64,000 nucleotides of DNA, from the NCBI RefSeq assembly GCF_037029465.1, contig NZ_JAYMEM010000003.1, forward strand, positions 242,374 through 306,373, given 5' to 3'. Source of the DNA: Mesoflavibacter sp037029465. GTDB lineage: Bacteria; Bacteroidota; Bacteroidia; Flavobacteriales; Flavobacteriaceae. A model generated the notes under the pieces. It did not search any database, had not been told where the DNA came from, and saw only the letters and a program-made list of their open reading frames with translations. Numbering within the stretch: the first letter of the stretch is position 1; each line of letters opens with the position of its first letter. Shown in pieces: positions 33,821 through 42,884 of this stretch. The position numbers were made by a program, and so were the translations under genes.

Positions 33821-36007
33821 CTATTTAGTAAACAACAACTCACGGTATTTGGTGAGTGGCCAAATCTCATCATCTACTAACAATTCTAATTTATCACAAT
33901 GATATCTTATTTCATTAAATAAAGGTTTTACATCTTCGCAATAGGCTACTGCTTTTTTATAAACATCTTCTATGTTATTAGCTTTCTTTCTGGCATCAAT
34001 CATTTTTGTAACTCCAGAATTTATAGCTTCCATGTGATTTGAAATAGATTCAATTAAAGATAATTGTTCTTTAGCCAGTTTTTTAAAGTCCTTATCATAA
34101 ATCGCTTTTAACCCTTGCACATTCTTAATAAGCATATTTTGATACTTAACCGCTGTTGGCATGATATGATTTCTAGCAATATCTCCCAAAACCCTTCCTT
34201 CAATTTGAATTCGCATAGCGTATTCTTCCATTTCAATTTCATAACGCGCTTCTGCTTCTACTTTATTCATCACACCTAACTCTTCAAAAAGCGTTAGTGC
34301 TTTTTTAGATACTTTGGCTTTTAATGCTTCTGGTGTTGTCTTATTATTACTTAAGCCTCGTTTTTTTGCTTCTTTTTCCCAAGCTTCACCATAACCATTT
34401 CCTTCAAAAAGAATATTTTTAGACTTTTTAATATACTCTCTTAATATATTAAAGATAGCATCGTCTTTTTTCATTTTCTTTTTGTCGATTAATTTATCTA
34501 CCTCAGCTTTAAATTCTATTAGTTGTTTTGCTACGATAGTATTTAAAACCGTCATTGGGCTGGCACAGTTTGCTGTTGAACCTACTGCTCTAAACTCGAA
34601 TTTATTACCAGTGAATGCAAAAGGAGATGTCCTATTTCTATCTGTGTTATCTAAAAGTACATCAGGAATTTTACCAACTACATTTAATTTTAAATCTGTT
34701 TTTTCTTCAGGTGAAAGTTTTCCATCGGTAACATTTTCAAGCTCTTTTAAAGTTTTTGTAAGTTGCTCTCCTATAAACACCGAAATTATTGCTGGTGGCG
34801 CTTCATTTGCTCCTAACCTATGATCATTACTTGCAGAAGCGATTGAAGCACGAAGCAACTCTTCATTATCACCAACTGCCTTAATCGTATTAATAAAAAA
34901 GGTTAAAAACTGAAGGTTGCTCATTGGTGTTTTACCTGGACTTAACAAGTTTACTCCAGTATCTGTCCCTAAACTCCAATTATTATGTTTTCCAGATCCA
35001 TTTACACCTGCAAAGGGTTTTTCATGAAACAATACTTTAAAATGATGTCTACCTGCAATTTTTTCCATCACATCCATTAATAATGAGTTATGGTCCACCG
35101 CAAGATTGGCTTCTTCAAAAATTGGTGCTAATTCAAATTGATTTGGCGCTACTTCATTATGTCTTGTTTTTACCGGAATACCAAGCAACATACATTCGGT
35201 TTCTAAATCGCGCATAAAAGACATAGCACGATTAGGTATTGTGCCAAAATAATGATCATCTAACTGCTGACCTTTTGCGGCTGCATGACCTAACAATGTT
35301 CTACCTGTTAAAACAATATCTGGTCTAGACATGGCTAGACTTCTATCAATTAAAAAGTATTCTTGCTCCCAACCTAAAGACGCATTTACCTTTTTTACAT
35401 TTTTATCAAAATACTTACAAACTGCTACAGCCGCACTATCTACAGCTTGCAACGCTCTTAATAATGGTGTTTTATAATCTAAAGCTTCACCTGTATATGA
35501 TACAAATACAGTAGGAATACATAAAGTTGTACCATAAATAAAAGCTGGAGATGTAGGATCCCAAGCGGTATAACCTCTTGCTTCAAAGGTGTTTCTAATA
35601 CCTCCATTAGGAAAACTAGAGGCATCTGGTTCTTGTTGCACTAATTGACTACCTTCAAATTTTTCTATTGACATACCTCCGCCAACAGTTTCAAAAAAAG
35701 CATCGTGTTTTTCTGCTGTTGCTCCTGTTAAAGGTTGAAACCAATGCGTATAATGTGTAGCACCTTTTGAGATTGCCCATTCTTTCATTCCTGTTGAGAT
35801 ATGATCTGCAACTACTCTATCTATTTTTTTTCCTAATTGAATAGCATCTATAACACTATTAAAAGCATCTTTTGTTAAATATTGACGCATTGTTGCTTCA
35901 TTAAAAACATGAGAAGCAAATAATTCTGAACGTCGTTGTTTTTCTTCTATAAATACAGGCTTATGTTGTAGCGACTGTTTAACTGCATGAAATCTTAATG
36001 TAGACAT
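33821..36007 (-). CDS. glnN: Glutamine synthetase type III
   Basis: ATP-dependent glutamine formation from glutamate and ammonium. 728 aa, the length of GSIII (GSI and GSII are 340-470). Family features: N-terminal EEKQRRSELFASHVFNEATMRQYL, the long N-terminal domain with WFQPLTGATAEKHDAF, the catalytic core LGWEQEYFLIDRSL (about 223), KTRHNEVAPNQFELAPIFEEANLAVDHN, and a C-terminal helical extension. It is divergent from a type II glutamine synthetase; the 182-base gap has a perfect palindrome and two promoters. Confidence 0.95.
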   Translation of the reverse strand: MSTLRFHAVKQSLQHKPVFIEEKQRRSELFASHVFNEATMRQYLTKDAFNSVIDAIQLGKKIDRVVADHISTGMKEWAISKGATHYTHWFQPLTGATAEKHDAFFETVGGGMSIEKFEGSQLVQQEPDASSFPNGGIRNTFEARGYTAWDPTSPAFIYGTTLCIPTVFVSYTGEALDYKTPLLRALQAVDSAAVAVCKYFDKNVKKVNASLGWEQEYFLIDRSLAMSRPDIVLTGRTLLGHAAAKGQQLDDHYFGTIPNRAMSFMRDLETECMLLGIPVKTRHNEVAPNQFELAPIFEEANLAVDHNSLLMDVMEKIAGRHHFKVLFHEKPFAGVNGSGKHNNWSLGTDTGVNLLSPGKTPMSNLQFLTFFINTIKAVGDNEELLRASIASASNDHRLGANEAPPAIISVFIGEQLTKTLKELENVTDGKLSPEEKTDLKLNVVGKIPDVLLDNTDRNRTSPFAFTGNKFEFRAVGSTANCASPMTVLNTIVAKQLIEFKAEVDKLIDKKKMKKDDAIFNILREYIKKSKNILFEGNGYGEAWEKEAKKRGLSNNKTTPEALKAKVSKKALTLFEELGVMNKVEAEARYEIEMEEYAMRIQIEGRVLGDIARNHIMPTAVKYQNMLIKNVQGLKAIYDKDFKKLAKEQLSLIESISNHMEAINSGVTKMIDARKKANNIEDVYKKAVAYCEDVKPLFNEIRYHCDKLELLVDDEIWPLTKYRELLFTK

Positions 36008-36060
36008 AAAATTGTAATTGTTTTTTGCGAAATTACAATTTTTTGCATCATAAATTTATT

Positions 36061-36084
36061 ATACCCTAAAAAAAATAGGGTTAT
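36061..36084. promoter_or_regulatory. Candidate operator between the two glutamine synthetase genes
   Basis: ACCCTA - 7 A - TAGGGT (36063-36081), a perfect 6-bp dyad with an A-tract spacer. A weaker relative (ACCC ... AGGT around a T-tract, 36115-36134) lies nearer the GSII promoter, and a third dyad ATTGTAATT / AATTACAAT lies at about 36013-36040 close to the glnN start. A nitrogen-control role is inference. Confidence 0.45.
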
Positions 36085-36150
36085 CGACACTCTTTTAATA
36101 AATTTAAAATTATCACCCTTATTTTTTTATAGGTAAAATCATAATTTATA

Positions 36151-36158
36151 TATATTTG
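36151..36158 (+). promoter_or_regulatory. -7 promoter element (TATATTTG) of the type II glutamine synthetase gene
   Basis: Exact TAnnTTTG match 31 bases before the ATG at 36190. Confidence 0.6.
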
Positions 36159-36189
36159 CATCAACATAACTAATAAAAATTTTTATACC

Positions 36190-37209
36190 ATGAGTAAATC
36201 TAAATTAGAGTACATCTGGTTGGATGGTTACTATCCAACACAAAACATGAGGAGCAAAACTAAAGTTGAAGACAACTTTAGCGGTAAATTAGAAGACTGT
36301 CCTATTTGGTCTTTTGATGGTAGCTCTACAAAACAAGCAACAGGAGACTCTTCTGACTGCTTACTTAAACCAGTTGCTATTTACCCTGACCCTGCAAGAA
36401 AAGATGGCTATTTAGTAATGACTGAAGTTTTAAATCCAGATGGTACACCACACGTTTCTAATGGAAGAGCTACAATTGATGATGATGACAACGACTTCTG
36501 GTTTGGATTTGAGCAAGAATACTTTATCATGGATAAAAAGACACAACTACCTTTAGGTTTCCCTGTTGGTGGTTATCCTGCTCCTCAAGGATTATATTAC
36601 TGTTCTGTTGGAGGAAGAAACACTCATGGTAGAGCTTTAGTAGAAGAACATGCAGATTTATGTATTGAAGCTGGATTAAACTTTGAAGGTATCAATCAAG
36701 AGGTTGCTGCTGGACAATGGGAATTTCAATTATTTGCTAAAGGCGCTAAAAAAGCTGGTGATGAAATTTGGGTTGCTAGATACCTATTAGATAGATTAAC
36801 AGAAAAATATGGTTACTATATTGAATACCACCCAAAACCATTAGGAAAGGATATGGATTGGAATGGTTCTGGTATGCACGCCAACTTCTCTAACACGGTA
36901 TTAAGAACTTGTGGTAGTAAAGAAATTTATGAAAAAATTTGTGAAGCATTTAGACCTGTGGTAAAAGAACATATTGCTGTTTATGGTGAGTTTAACGACC
37001 AACGTTTAACAGGAGAACACGAAACAGCTAGTATTGACGACTTTAGTTATGGCGTATCTGACAGAGGCGCATCCATAAGAATACCAATTATCACTGTGGA
37101 AAAAGGTTGGAAAGGTTGGTTAGAAGACCGTCGTCCAGCATCTAACGGCGATCCTTACAAAATTGCAGGAAGAATTGTAAAAACAGTAAAATCTGCTAAT
37201 ATTAGTTAA
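36190..37209 (+). CDS. glnII: Glutamine synthetase type II (eukaryotic type)
   Basis: 339 aa, the GSII length. LEYIWLDGY at the start, PIWSFDGSSTKQATGDSSD with the catalytic region, FGFEQEYFIM (metal-binding Glu), GINQEVAAGQWEFQ, GSGMHANFSN and RRPASNGDPYKIAGRI are GSII motifs. With glnN it gives the cell two glutamine synthetases, divergently transcribed from a shared control region, so they may be expressed under different nitrogen states. Followed by a terminator. Confidence 0.94.
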   Translation: MSKSKLEYIWLDGYYPTQNMRSKTKVEDNFSGKLEDCPIWSFDGSSTKQATGDSSDCLLKPVAIYPDPARKDGYLVMTEVLNPDGTPHVSNGRATIDDDDNDFWFGFEQEYFIMDKKTQLPLGFPVGGYPAPQGLYYCSVGGRNTHGRALVEEHADLCIEAGLNFEGINQEVAAGQWEFQLFAKGAKKAGDEIWVARYLLDRLTEKYGYYIEYHPKPLGKDMDWNGSGMHANFSNTVLRTCGSKEIYEKICEAFRPVVKEHIAVYGEFNDQRLTGEHETASIDDFSYGVSDRGASIRIPIITVEKGWKGWLEDRRPASNGDPYKIAGRIVKTVKSANIS

Positions 37210-37233
37210 TAACATTTTTTGTTAAAATCCATT

Positions 37234-37267
37234 AAAAAACGCTTTCAACAATTTGAAAGCGTTTTTT
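37234..37267. terminator. Bidirectional intrinsic terminator
   Basis: AAAAAACGCTTTCA / TGAAAGCGTTTTTT with a 6-base loop between the convergent glnII and antiporter genes. Confidence 0.9.
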
Positions 37268-37278
37268 TTATTTCTGTT

Positions 37279-38220
37279 TTAACCTTTAAAAACTAAAAAG
37301 ATAAATGTGGCGTAAACTACTACTAATGCAAACCCTTTAAATTTATCTATAGTATTCTTTTTAGGAATTAACCCTAACGGAAGTATAACCGCTGCAAATA
37401 AAAGCATCCAAAAAATATCTCGACTCAAAATTAAAGGTTCTTCAATAGGGATAGTTTTTATTATTGATGTTAAACCTAATACAGATCCTATATTAAAAAT
37501 ATTTGAACCTATTAAATTACCTAAAGAAATTGCTTTTTCTTGTTTAGCTGCAGCAATTACAGAAGCGGCTAATTCTGGTACACTTGTACCAATTGCAATC
37601 ATGGTTACTCCTATAACAGCTTCACTTACACCTAATTTCTGAGCTATTTCTGTTGCTCCTTTTACTAGCCATTCACTTCCAAAATAAAGCGCTAAAGCAC
37701 CAATAAGCAACCACAAAATAATTTTAAAACTAGATACCGCAGAAAGCGCTTCGTCTACTTCTTCTGCCTCATCAGATGACTTTTGATTTTTAATAAGATA
37801 AATTACAAATAAAATTAGCGCTACAAATAACACTGCACCTTCTATTGGTATTAATTGGCTATCATTCCATAAAAAATAATATAGCGCTAAAGAAAACACC
37901 ATCATTACTGGCCAAGTTAACCTGTAAAAAGATTTATCTATACCAATAGCTCCAACAATTGCTGTAACACCTAAAACCAAACCGATATTAGCAATATTTG
38001 ATCCTACCACATTATTAATTGCAATTGCTGGCGAACCACTTAAAGCTGCCTGTAGGCTTACCAACAATTCTGGTGCAGACGTTGCAAAAGAAACAACCGT
38101 CATACCAATAACTATTTTTGAAATATTAAGTTTAAAGGATAATGCTACCGAAGATCTTACTAAATACTCTCCTCCTACAACCAAAAGCACAAATCCTAAG
38201 ATTAAAAAAACAATACTCAT
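37279..38220 (-). CDS. Calcium/sodium antiporter (CaCA family, YrbG-like)
   Basis: 313-aa membrane exchanger with ten predicted helices in two inverted halves. Each half has the alpha-repeat signature: SFATSAPELLVSL ... NNVVGSNIANIGLVLG (about 45-82) and AIGTSVPELAASV ... GNLIGSNIFNIGSVLG (about 205-245). The Glu in each PEL is the ion-binding residue. An acidic cytosolic loop (SSDEAEEVDEAL) separates the halves. Alone on its strand. Confidence 0.92.
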   Translation of the reverse strand: MSIVFLILGFVLLVVGGEYLVRSSVALSFKLNISKIVIGMTVVSFATSAPELLVSLQAALSGSPAIAINNVVGSNIANIGLVLGVTAIVGAIGIDKSFYRLTWPVMMVFSLALYYFLWNDSQLIPIEGAVLFVALILFVIYLIKNQKSSDEAEEVDEALSAVSSFKIILWLLIGALALYFGSEWLVKGATEIAQKLGVSEAVIGVTMIAIGTSVPELAASVIAAAKQEKAISLGNLIGSNIFNIGSVLGLTSIIKTIPIEEPLILSRDIFWMLLFAAVILPLGLIPKKNTIDKFKGFALVVVYATFIFLVFKG

Positions 38221-38310
38221 AAATTATATTTTATGCGAAGATACATTTTGAATTTTAAAATCTAACACACTCTTTTTTATTTATACTACCAACTTAAAAA
38301 CTAAAAAAAA

Positions 38311-38355
38311 TAGTTAAAAAACTATATTTTTAGTTGTATAACTATTTTTATAGTT
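38311..38355. promoter_or_regulatory. Three overlapping AACTAT/ATAGTT dyads, candidate BlaI-type operators
   Basis: TAGTT...AACTA (38311-38324), AACTATATTTTTAGTT (38320-38335) and AACTATTTTTATAGTT (38340-38355) lie 24-68 bases before the repressor ATG, overlapping the expected promoter. BlaI/MecI repressors bind paired dyads in their own promoter, which fits this position. Confidence 0.55.
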
Positions 38356-38378
38356 ATATTAGCAAAAAAAAATTTTTC

Positions 38379-38738
38379 ATGGAAAAACTAACAAATAAAG
38401 AAGAAGAAATAATGCACATTTTATGGAAGCTAGAAAAAGCTTTTATAAAGGATATTTTAGCTGAATATAATGACAACAAACCACATTACAACACTTTGTC
38501 TACCATGGTAAGAAACCTAGAAGACAAAGGTTATGTTAGTCATGAAGCATTTGGAAAAACACACAGATACTTCCCTATTGTAAAGAAAGAAAATTATCGA
38601 AAAAACTTTATAAACACAGCTATTGACAATTATTTTAATAGCTCTTATAAAAATGTAGTTTCATTTTTTGCTAAAGAAGAAAAAATCTCTGTAGAGGAGT
38701 TAAAAGACATTATTCGTTTAATAGAAGAACAAAAATAA
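38379..38738 (+). CDS. BlaI/MecI-family transcriptional repressor
   Basis: 119-aa winged helix-turn-helix repressor: LTNKEEEIMHILWKLEKAFIKDIL, then HYNTLSTMVRNLEDKGYVSHEAFGKTHRYFPIV, the classic BlaI DNA-binding domain, plus a C-terminal dimerisation helix pair. I use the ATG at 38379; a longer frame from 38334 would add 15 unconserved residues through the operator region. It ends 2 bases before the BlaR1-like sensor, forming a repressor-protease pair. Confidence 0.9.
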   Translation: MEKLTNKEEEIMHILWKLEKAFIKDILAEYNDNKPHYNTLSTMVRNLEDKGYVSHEAFGKTHRYFPIVKKENYRKNFINTAIDNYFNSSYKNVVSFFAKEEKISVEELKDIIRLIEEQK

Positions 38739-38740
38739 TT

Positions 38741-40858
38741 ATGGAATATCTAATAAAATCTTCTGCTATTACAATCATTTTTTACGTTTGCTACAAACTG
38801 TTTTTACAAAAGGAAACCTTTTTCCAATCTAACAGATGGTTTTTACTTTCAGGAATTGTTACAGCATTTTCTTTACCTTTTTTAGTCATTCCTATTTATG
38901 TAGAATACACTCCGGAATCATTTCAATTTGTAACCACAAACCAATTAACTAGTAATAATACGCAAGAATCAACTAGTCAACTAAACATTGAAAACATTTT
39001 ACTCACAGCTTACCTATTGGTCTCTTTTATTTTATTAGCAAGACTTATACTTCAACACCTTTCATTAAATAAGATATTAAAAAGCGGTATTTCAAAAAAG
39101 AAAAACAAGTACAAGTTAATAGAAACAACCCGCAATATCGCTCCATTTTCATTCTTTAACAACATTGTAGTCAACCCAAATATTTTTAATGAAAAAGAGT
39201 TAGAACAAGTTATTGCGCATGAAAAAACTCACGCCAAACAACTTCACTCTATAGACGTGCTAATCTGTAATTTATTGACCGTTATTTTATGGTTTAATCC
39301 GTTTTCTTGGCTATATAAAAAAGAAATTCTTCAAAATTTAGAATTTATCGCAGACCAACAAGCAAATGCAAAAAGCAAGTCGGTAAAAAGCTACCAAAAA
39401 CTACTTTTAAAAACTAGTTTATCACAAAATCAATTATCAATATCAAATAACTTTTATCAATCATTAATCAAAAAACGAATTATTATGCTACAAAAATCAA
39501 AATCAAAAAAGAGCAATTTATTAAAGCTAACATTGGTTATACCTCTTATAGCTTTATTCTTAATGAGTTTTAACACAAAAGAAATTTATATCGCAAAAAA
39601 CGAGACTAATCTTAATAACATTGAGCAAACTGATCTTTCTGTCATCACATCAAAATCTACAGACAAAGATTTAAAATCAATAAAAAAAGACTTAGAAAAA
39701 CAAGGTAACGGAATAGAAATTAAATTTTCTGAAATTAAAAGAGACCACAATAAAGAAATTAAAAGCATAACTATTAATGCGAAATTTAAAAAAAGTGATG
39801 ATTTTAAGCGAGTAATAAGTATTAACTCTAAAAACAAACCTATTGATGACATAGCTTTAAAAGTAGAAAACAACGAACTTGTTTTTGCTTCTAAGCAAGA
39901 TAAATTCTATCAAAAATACACCAATTCTGGTTGGATATTTGAAAAAACAAATACTGCTAAAACTAAAGAAATAGATGAAGATTTATTAATTATTATCGAT
40001 AAAAAAGAATCTAACAAAGAACAGTTAGAAAAAATAAGTCCAGAAGACATCAACTCTGTAAACGTTTTAAAAAAAGAAAAAGCAATTACCAAATACGGAG
40101 AAAAAGGTAAAAACGGAGTCATTGAAGTTTACACAAAAAAAGAGACTGCTTTACAAACTAAAAACATTGAAGTTGTAGAAATAAAGTACGAAGGAGATAT
40201 AAACGAAGATGAAATGTTTTTAAAAAACCCAAACTCTAAAATACTAATTATAAAAGACGGAAAAATTATTACAAAAGAAGAGCTTGATAACACTCCAAAA
40301 GAAAACATTAAAAGTATAAATGTCTTAAAAGGAGAAAAAGCAACATCTAAATATGGTAAAGAAGCAAAAAATGGTGCTGTAGAAATTTTTATGAGAGATG
40401 AAAAACAACCTAAAATTATTCATCATAAAATTGAAAACAATCCTAGCAATAAAGAACCAATTAAAAATAATGTACCTGTAGAAAAAATTAAAAGTGTAAA
40501 TGTTTTAAAAGGAGAACACGCCACAAAAAAGTATGGAGAACAAGCTAAAGATGGTGCTATTGAAATTTACACAGAAAAAGAAAGTCCTTGGAAAATAAAC
40601 ACCGAAATTGAAGCGGTAACCATTGTTAAAACTGATAATGATTTATCCCAAGATGATGTGATATTTTTAAATAAACAATTAAACGATCCTGATTCTAAAC
40701 CTTTAATCATAAAAGACAATAAAGAATTGACTAATAAAGAGATTCAAGATATTATGCCTAGTTCAATTAAAAGTATTTCTGTTTTAAAAGATAAAAAAGC
40801 TATTTCTAAATACGGAGAAAAAGGTAAAAACGGAGTAATTATTATTACAACTAAGTAA
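38741..40858 (+). CDS. BlaR1-type M56 metallopeptidase sensor with four TonB-plug-like repeats
   Basis: 705 aa. N-terminal part with several membrane helices (about 5-20, 33-53, 84-105, 265-280) and an M56 zinc protease site HEKTH (160-164), expected to cleave the partner repressor. In place of a penicillin-binding domain, the outer part (about 285-705) has four copies of a plug-like segment: INSVNVLKKEKAITKYGEKG (about 434), IKSINVLKGEKATSKYG (about 522), IKSVNVLKGEHATKKYG (about 582) and IKSISVLKDKKAISKYGEKG (about 674), each followed by NGVIE/DGAIE-type strands. Such motifs occur in TonB-dependent receptor plugs. The signal sensed is unknown. Confidence 0.88.
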   Translation: MEYLIKSSAITIIFYVCYKLFLQKETFFQSNRWFLLSGIVTAFSLPFLVIPIYVEYTPESFQFVTTNQLTSNNTQESTSQLNIENILLTAYLLVSFILLARLILQHLSLNKILKSGISKKKNKYKLIETTRNIAPFSFFNNIVVNPNIFNEKELEQVIAHEKTHAKQLHSIDVLICNLLTVILWFNPFSWLYKKEILQNLEFIADQQANAKSKSVKSYQKLLLKTSLSQNQLSISNNFYQSLIKKRIIMLQKSKSKKSNLLKLTLVIPLIALFLMSFNTKEIYIAKNETNLNNIEQTDLSVITSKSTDKDLKSIKKDLEKQGNGIEIKFSEIKRDHNKEIKSITINAKFKKSDDFKRVISINSKNKPIDDIALKVENNELVFASKQDKFYQKYTNSGWIFEKTNTAKTKEIDEDLLIIIDKKESNKEQLEKISPEDINSVNVLKKEKAITKYGEKGKNGVIEVYTKKETALQTKNIEVVEIKYEGDINEDEMFLKNPNSKILIIKDGKIITKEELDNTPKENIKSINVLKGEKATSKYGKEAKNGAVEIFMRDEKQPKIIHHKIENNPSNKEPIKNNVPVEKIKSVNVLKGEHATKKYGEQAKDGAIEIYTEKESPWKINTEIEAVTIVKTDNDLSQDDVIFLNKQLNDPDSKPLIIKDNKELTNKEIQDIMPSSIKSISVLKDKKAISKYGEKGKNGVIIITTK

Positions 40859-40876
40859 TTAAAAGCCTTTAAAACT

Positions 40877-40917
40877 AAAAAGCCCAAAATTTCATGCATG
40901 AAATTTTGGGCTTTTTT
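40877..40917. terminator. Bidirectional intrinsic terminator
   Basis: AAAAGCCCAAAATTTCA / TGAAATTTTGGGCTTTT, a 17-bp stem with a 4-base loop TGCA, between the convergent sensor and endonuclease genes. Confidence 0.9.
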
Positions 40918-40934
40918 TTAAAAAAAATCAACTA

Positions 40935-42884
40935 TTAATTGACTAGTATCTTTTTAACTAGACTTTGATTATTATCTGTTTCAATTTTAACTAAATATAA
41001 GCCACTAGCAACTTTTAAATCTATGTAGTTGTTATTAGCGACTTGTTGTTTTAGCACCAATCGTCCTTCAGAAGAAAATACTGACACATTGTAATTATTT
41101 TCTTTCCCAGAAACATACAATTTATCTGTTGTTGGATTTGGATAAAGCTTAACAGCAGAAGTTTCAAAAGTATCTGTACTTAAGTTTTGATTCCACGTGT
41201 CACCAACATTTGTTCCCCAAATGTATTCTACTAAATCTGGCTGATCTATAAATGGGTTACGGTTAAACTGCCAGTTATAAACTATGTTGTTTCTGTTCAT
41301 TTCAAAATCGTCTGGCGGATCATTTCTATGCCAATCTAGAATAGTTGCTAAATCTCCCATTTGCCCAGTAGTTGAAGGGTAACCGTTAACTATACTTAAT
41401 CCGTTATATCGTATTTGCATATACAAAACACTACGCGCAACATCTCCTTTAAAACTTCCTAAATTGCCGCTTGGTCCTGCATATTGTCCGTAATGCTGAT
41501 TTCCTCTTGAGCTATTTTCTTGTCCATCTACAGCTCTTAACGCATGCGCATCACTATTACCATGACGTAAAGAATCTGCTTCTGTTGTCCAAAAAATATC
41601 AATTCCGTCACCGGTATCATCAGCTTCAATACTGTTATAACCCGCTAAAGATCTGGGAAATGTATGCTCTCTATTCCATTTACCAATATTACTTGCATTA
41701 GTTTGAAAGTCTAATTTAGCACGACCTTGCTCTGTATAAACCATCCAAATTTGATTAGAGTTTTCAGGGTTTTGATCGGCTTCTTTTAAAATATCAATAA
41801 CATCTGTATAAGTTTGCGCTCTTACAATGGTTGGATCTGCAATAATATCTTGTAAAGCTTGTTTTAAAGCAGCTCCAGACAAACCGTCTAAACTATCATA
41901 ATATCCTGCTGGCTGTGTGCTTGAAACTAATCCAAAAGTTGGATTTATTGGCGTCCCAAAAGGTGCGACAACAAAATCGTTATCTACAACTCTTATCGTA
42001 ATATTATTATTAAAAGGAATTAAAGGTGTTGGCAAATTATCATATCTAATTAAAGGCTCTTCATCTCCTTCATCTAAAGCATCGTCAATTAGGGTAATTG
42101 TAGTGCTTACTTGATTTTGTCCACTTAATATGGTTAAAGATGTATCTCCTGTATAATCTGAAGTATCAAAACCTTGATTATTCATTATAAAACTAAATGA
42201 GTAATCAGAATCCACATTACTTTGTGCTGTAAATGTAATATCGAAAGATGAACCTTCATCAACTTGAGTTTGACTTACGGCAATTTCTAAAGCATTTAAA
42301 ATTACTCCAGAACCATCATTTAATTGTCTTGGTGTTGGTGTTGTAGATGTATAAGAACCGTCGTTATTACGTTGTATTGAGTTAGTGTTATTTCCTGGAC
42401 CTTCATTAATTTGTTCTGTAACACCTAATAAAGACATTAAAACCGTATCATCGGCGTCACTTGTGTCATAAACTAAAGCATCTACTAAATTTGTCTGTGT
42501 TGCTAAAGTCCCTATTGGGAAATCAAAATCATTACCTTGATAAATTACTACAGCATCGGCACCATTCTGAATTAAATTTTCACCAATAAAAACTTGCGGA
42601 TAAGGTGTAACCGTATCACTTCCTATTAAAAGTAATCCATTAATATCTGTAACCGCTCCATCTAAATCTAACGCAAAATAACTACTATCTCCGCCAGAAG
42701 TAGAGCCATTAAAAAACACTAAAACATATCCATCTAAAGGAAAGTTTGGTGTTGCAGACTTTAGCTCGATAAATTCGCCATAATCAATTCCTGGCGTATC
42801 ACAATCTAATTCGTTAATAACAACTGCTTGACCATAACTTATAGATGCAAAAAGCAGTGTTAAAATAGTAGTTATCTTTTTCAT
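40935..42884 (-). CDS. Secreted endonuclease I family nuclease with T9SS type A sorting domain
   Basis: About 649 aa from the ATG at 42884 (MKKITTILTLLFASISYGQ; a longer frame from 42908 is unlikely). Order: lamin-tail-like domain (about 22-180; VVINELDCDTPGIDYGEFIELK), Calx-beta-like region (about 210-290), endonuclease I domain (about 320-545; KWNREHTFPRSLAGY with the catalytic His, and DAHALRAVDG), and a type A T9SS C-terminal domain (last 75 residues; KLYPNPTTDKLYVSG ... GLYLVKIETDNNQSLVKKILV). Exported across the outer membrane by type IX secretion, likely for extracellular DNA use. Confidence 0.9.
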   Translation of the reverse strand: MKKITTILTLLFASISYGQAVVINELDCDTPGIDYGEFIELKSATPNFPLDGYVLVFFNGSTSGGDSSYFALDLDGAVTDINGLLLIGSDTVTPYPQVFIGENLIQNGADAVVIYQGNDFDFPIGTLATQTNLVDALVYDTSDADDTVLMSLLGVTEQINEGPGNNTNSIQRNNDGSYTSTTPTPRQLNDGSGVILNALEIAVSQTQVDEGSSFDITFTAQSNVDSDYSFSFIMNNQGFDTSDYTGDTSLTILSGQNQVSTTITLIDDALDEGDEEPLIRYDNLPTPLIPFNNNITIRVVDNDFVVAPFGTPINPTFGLVSSTQPAGYYDSLDGLSGAALKQALQDIIADPTIVRAQTYTDVIDILKEADQNPENSNQIWMVYTEQGRAKLDFQTNASNIGKWNREHTFPRSLAGYNSIEADDTGDGIDIFWTTEADSLRHGNSDAHALRAVDGQENSSRGNQHYGQYAGPSGNLGSFKGDVARSVLYMQIRYNGLSIVNGYPSTTGQMGDLATILDWHRNDPPDDFEMNRNNIVYNWQFNRNPFIDQPDLVEYIWGTNVGDTWNQNLSTDTFETSAVKLYPNPTTDKLYVSGKENNYNVSVFSSEGRLVLKQQVANNNYIDLKVASGLYLVKIETDNNQSLVKKILVN

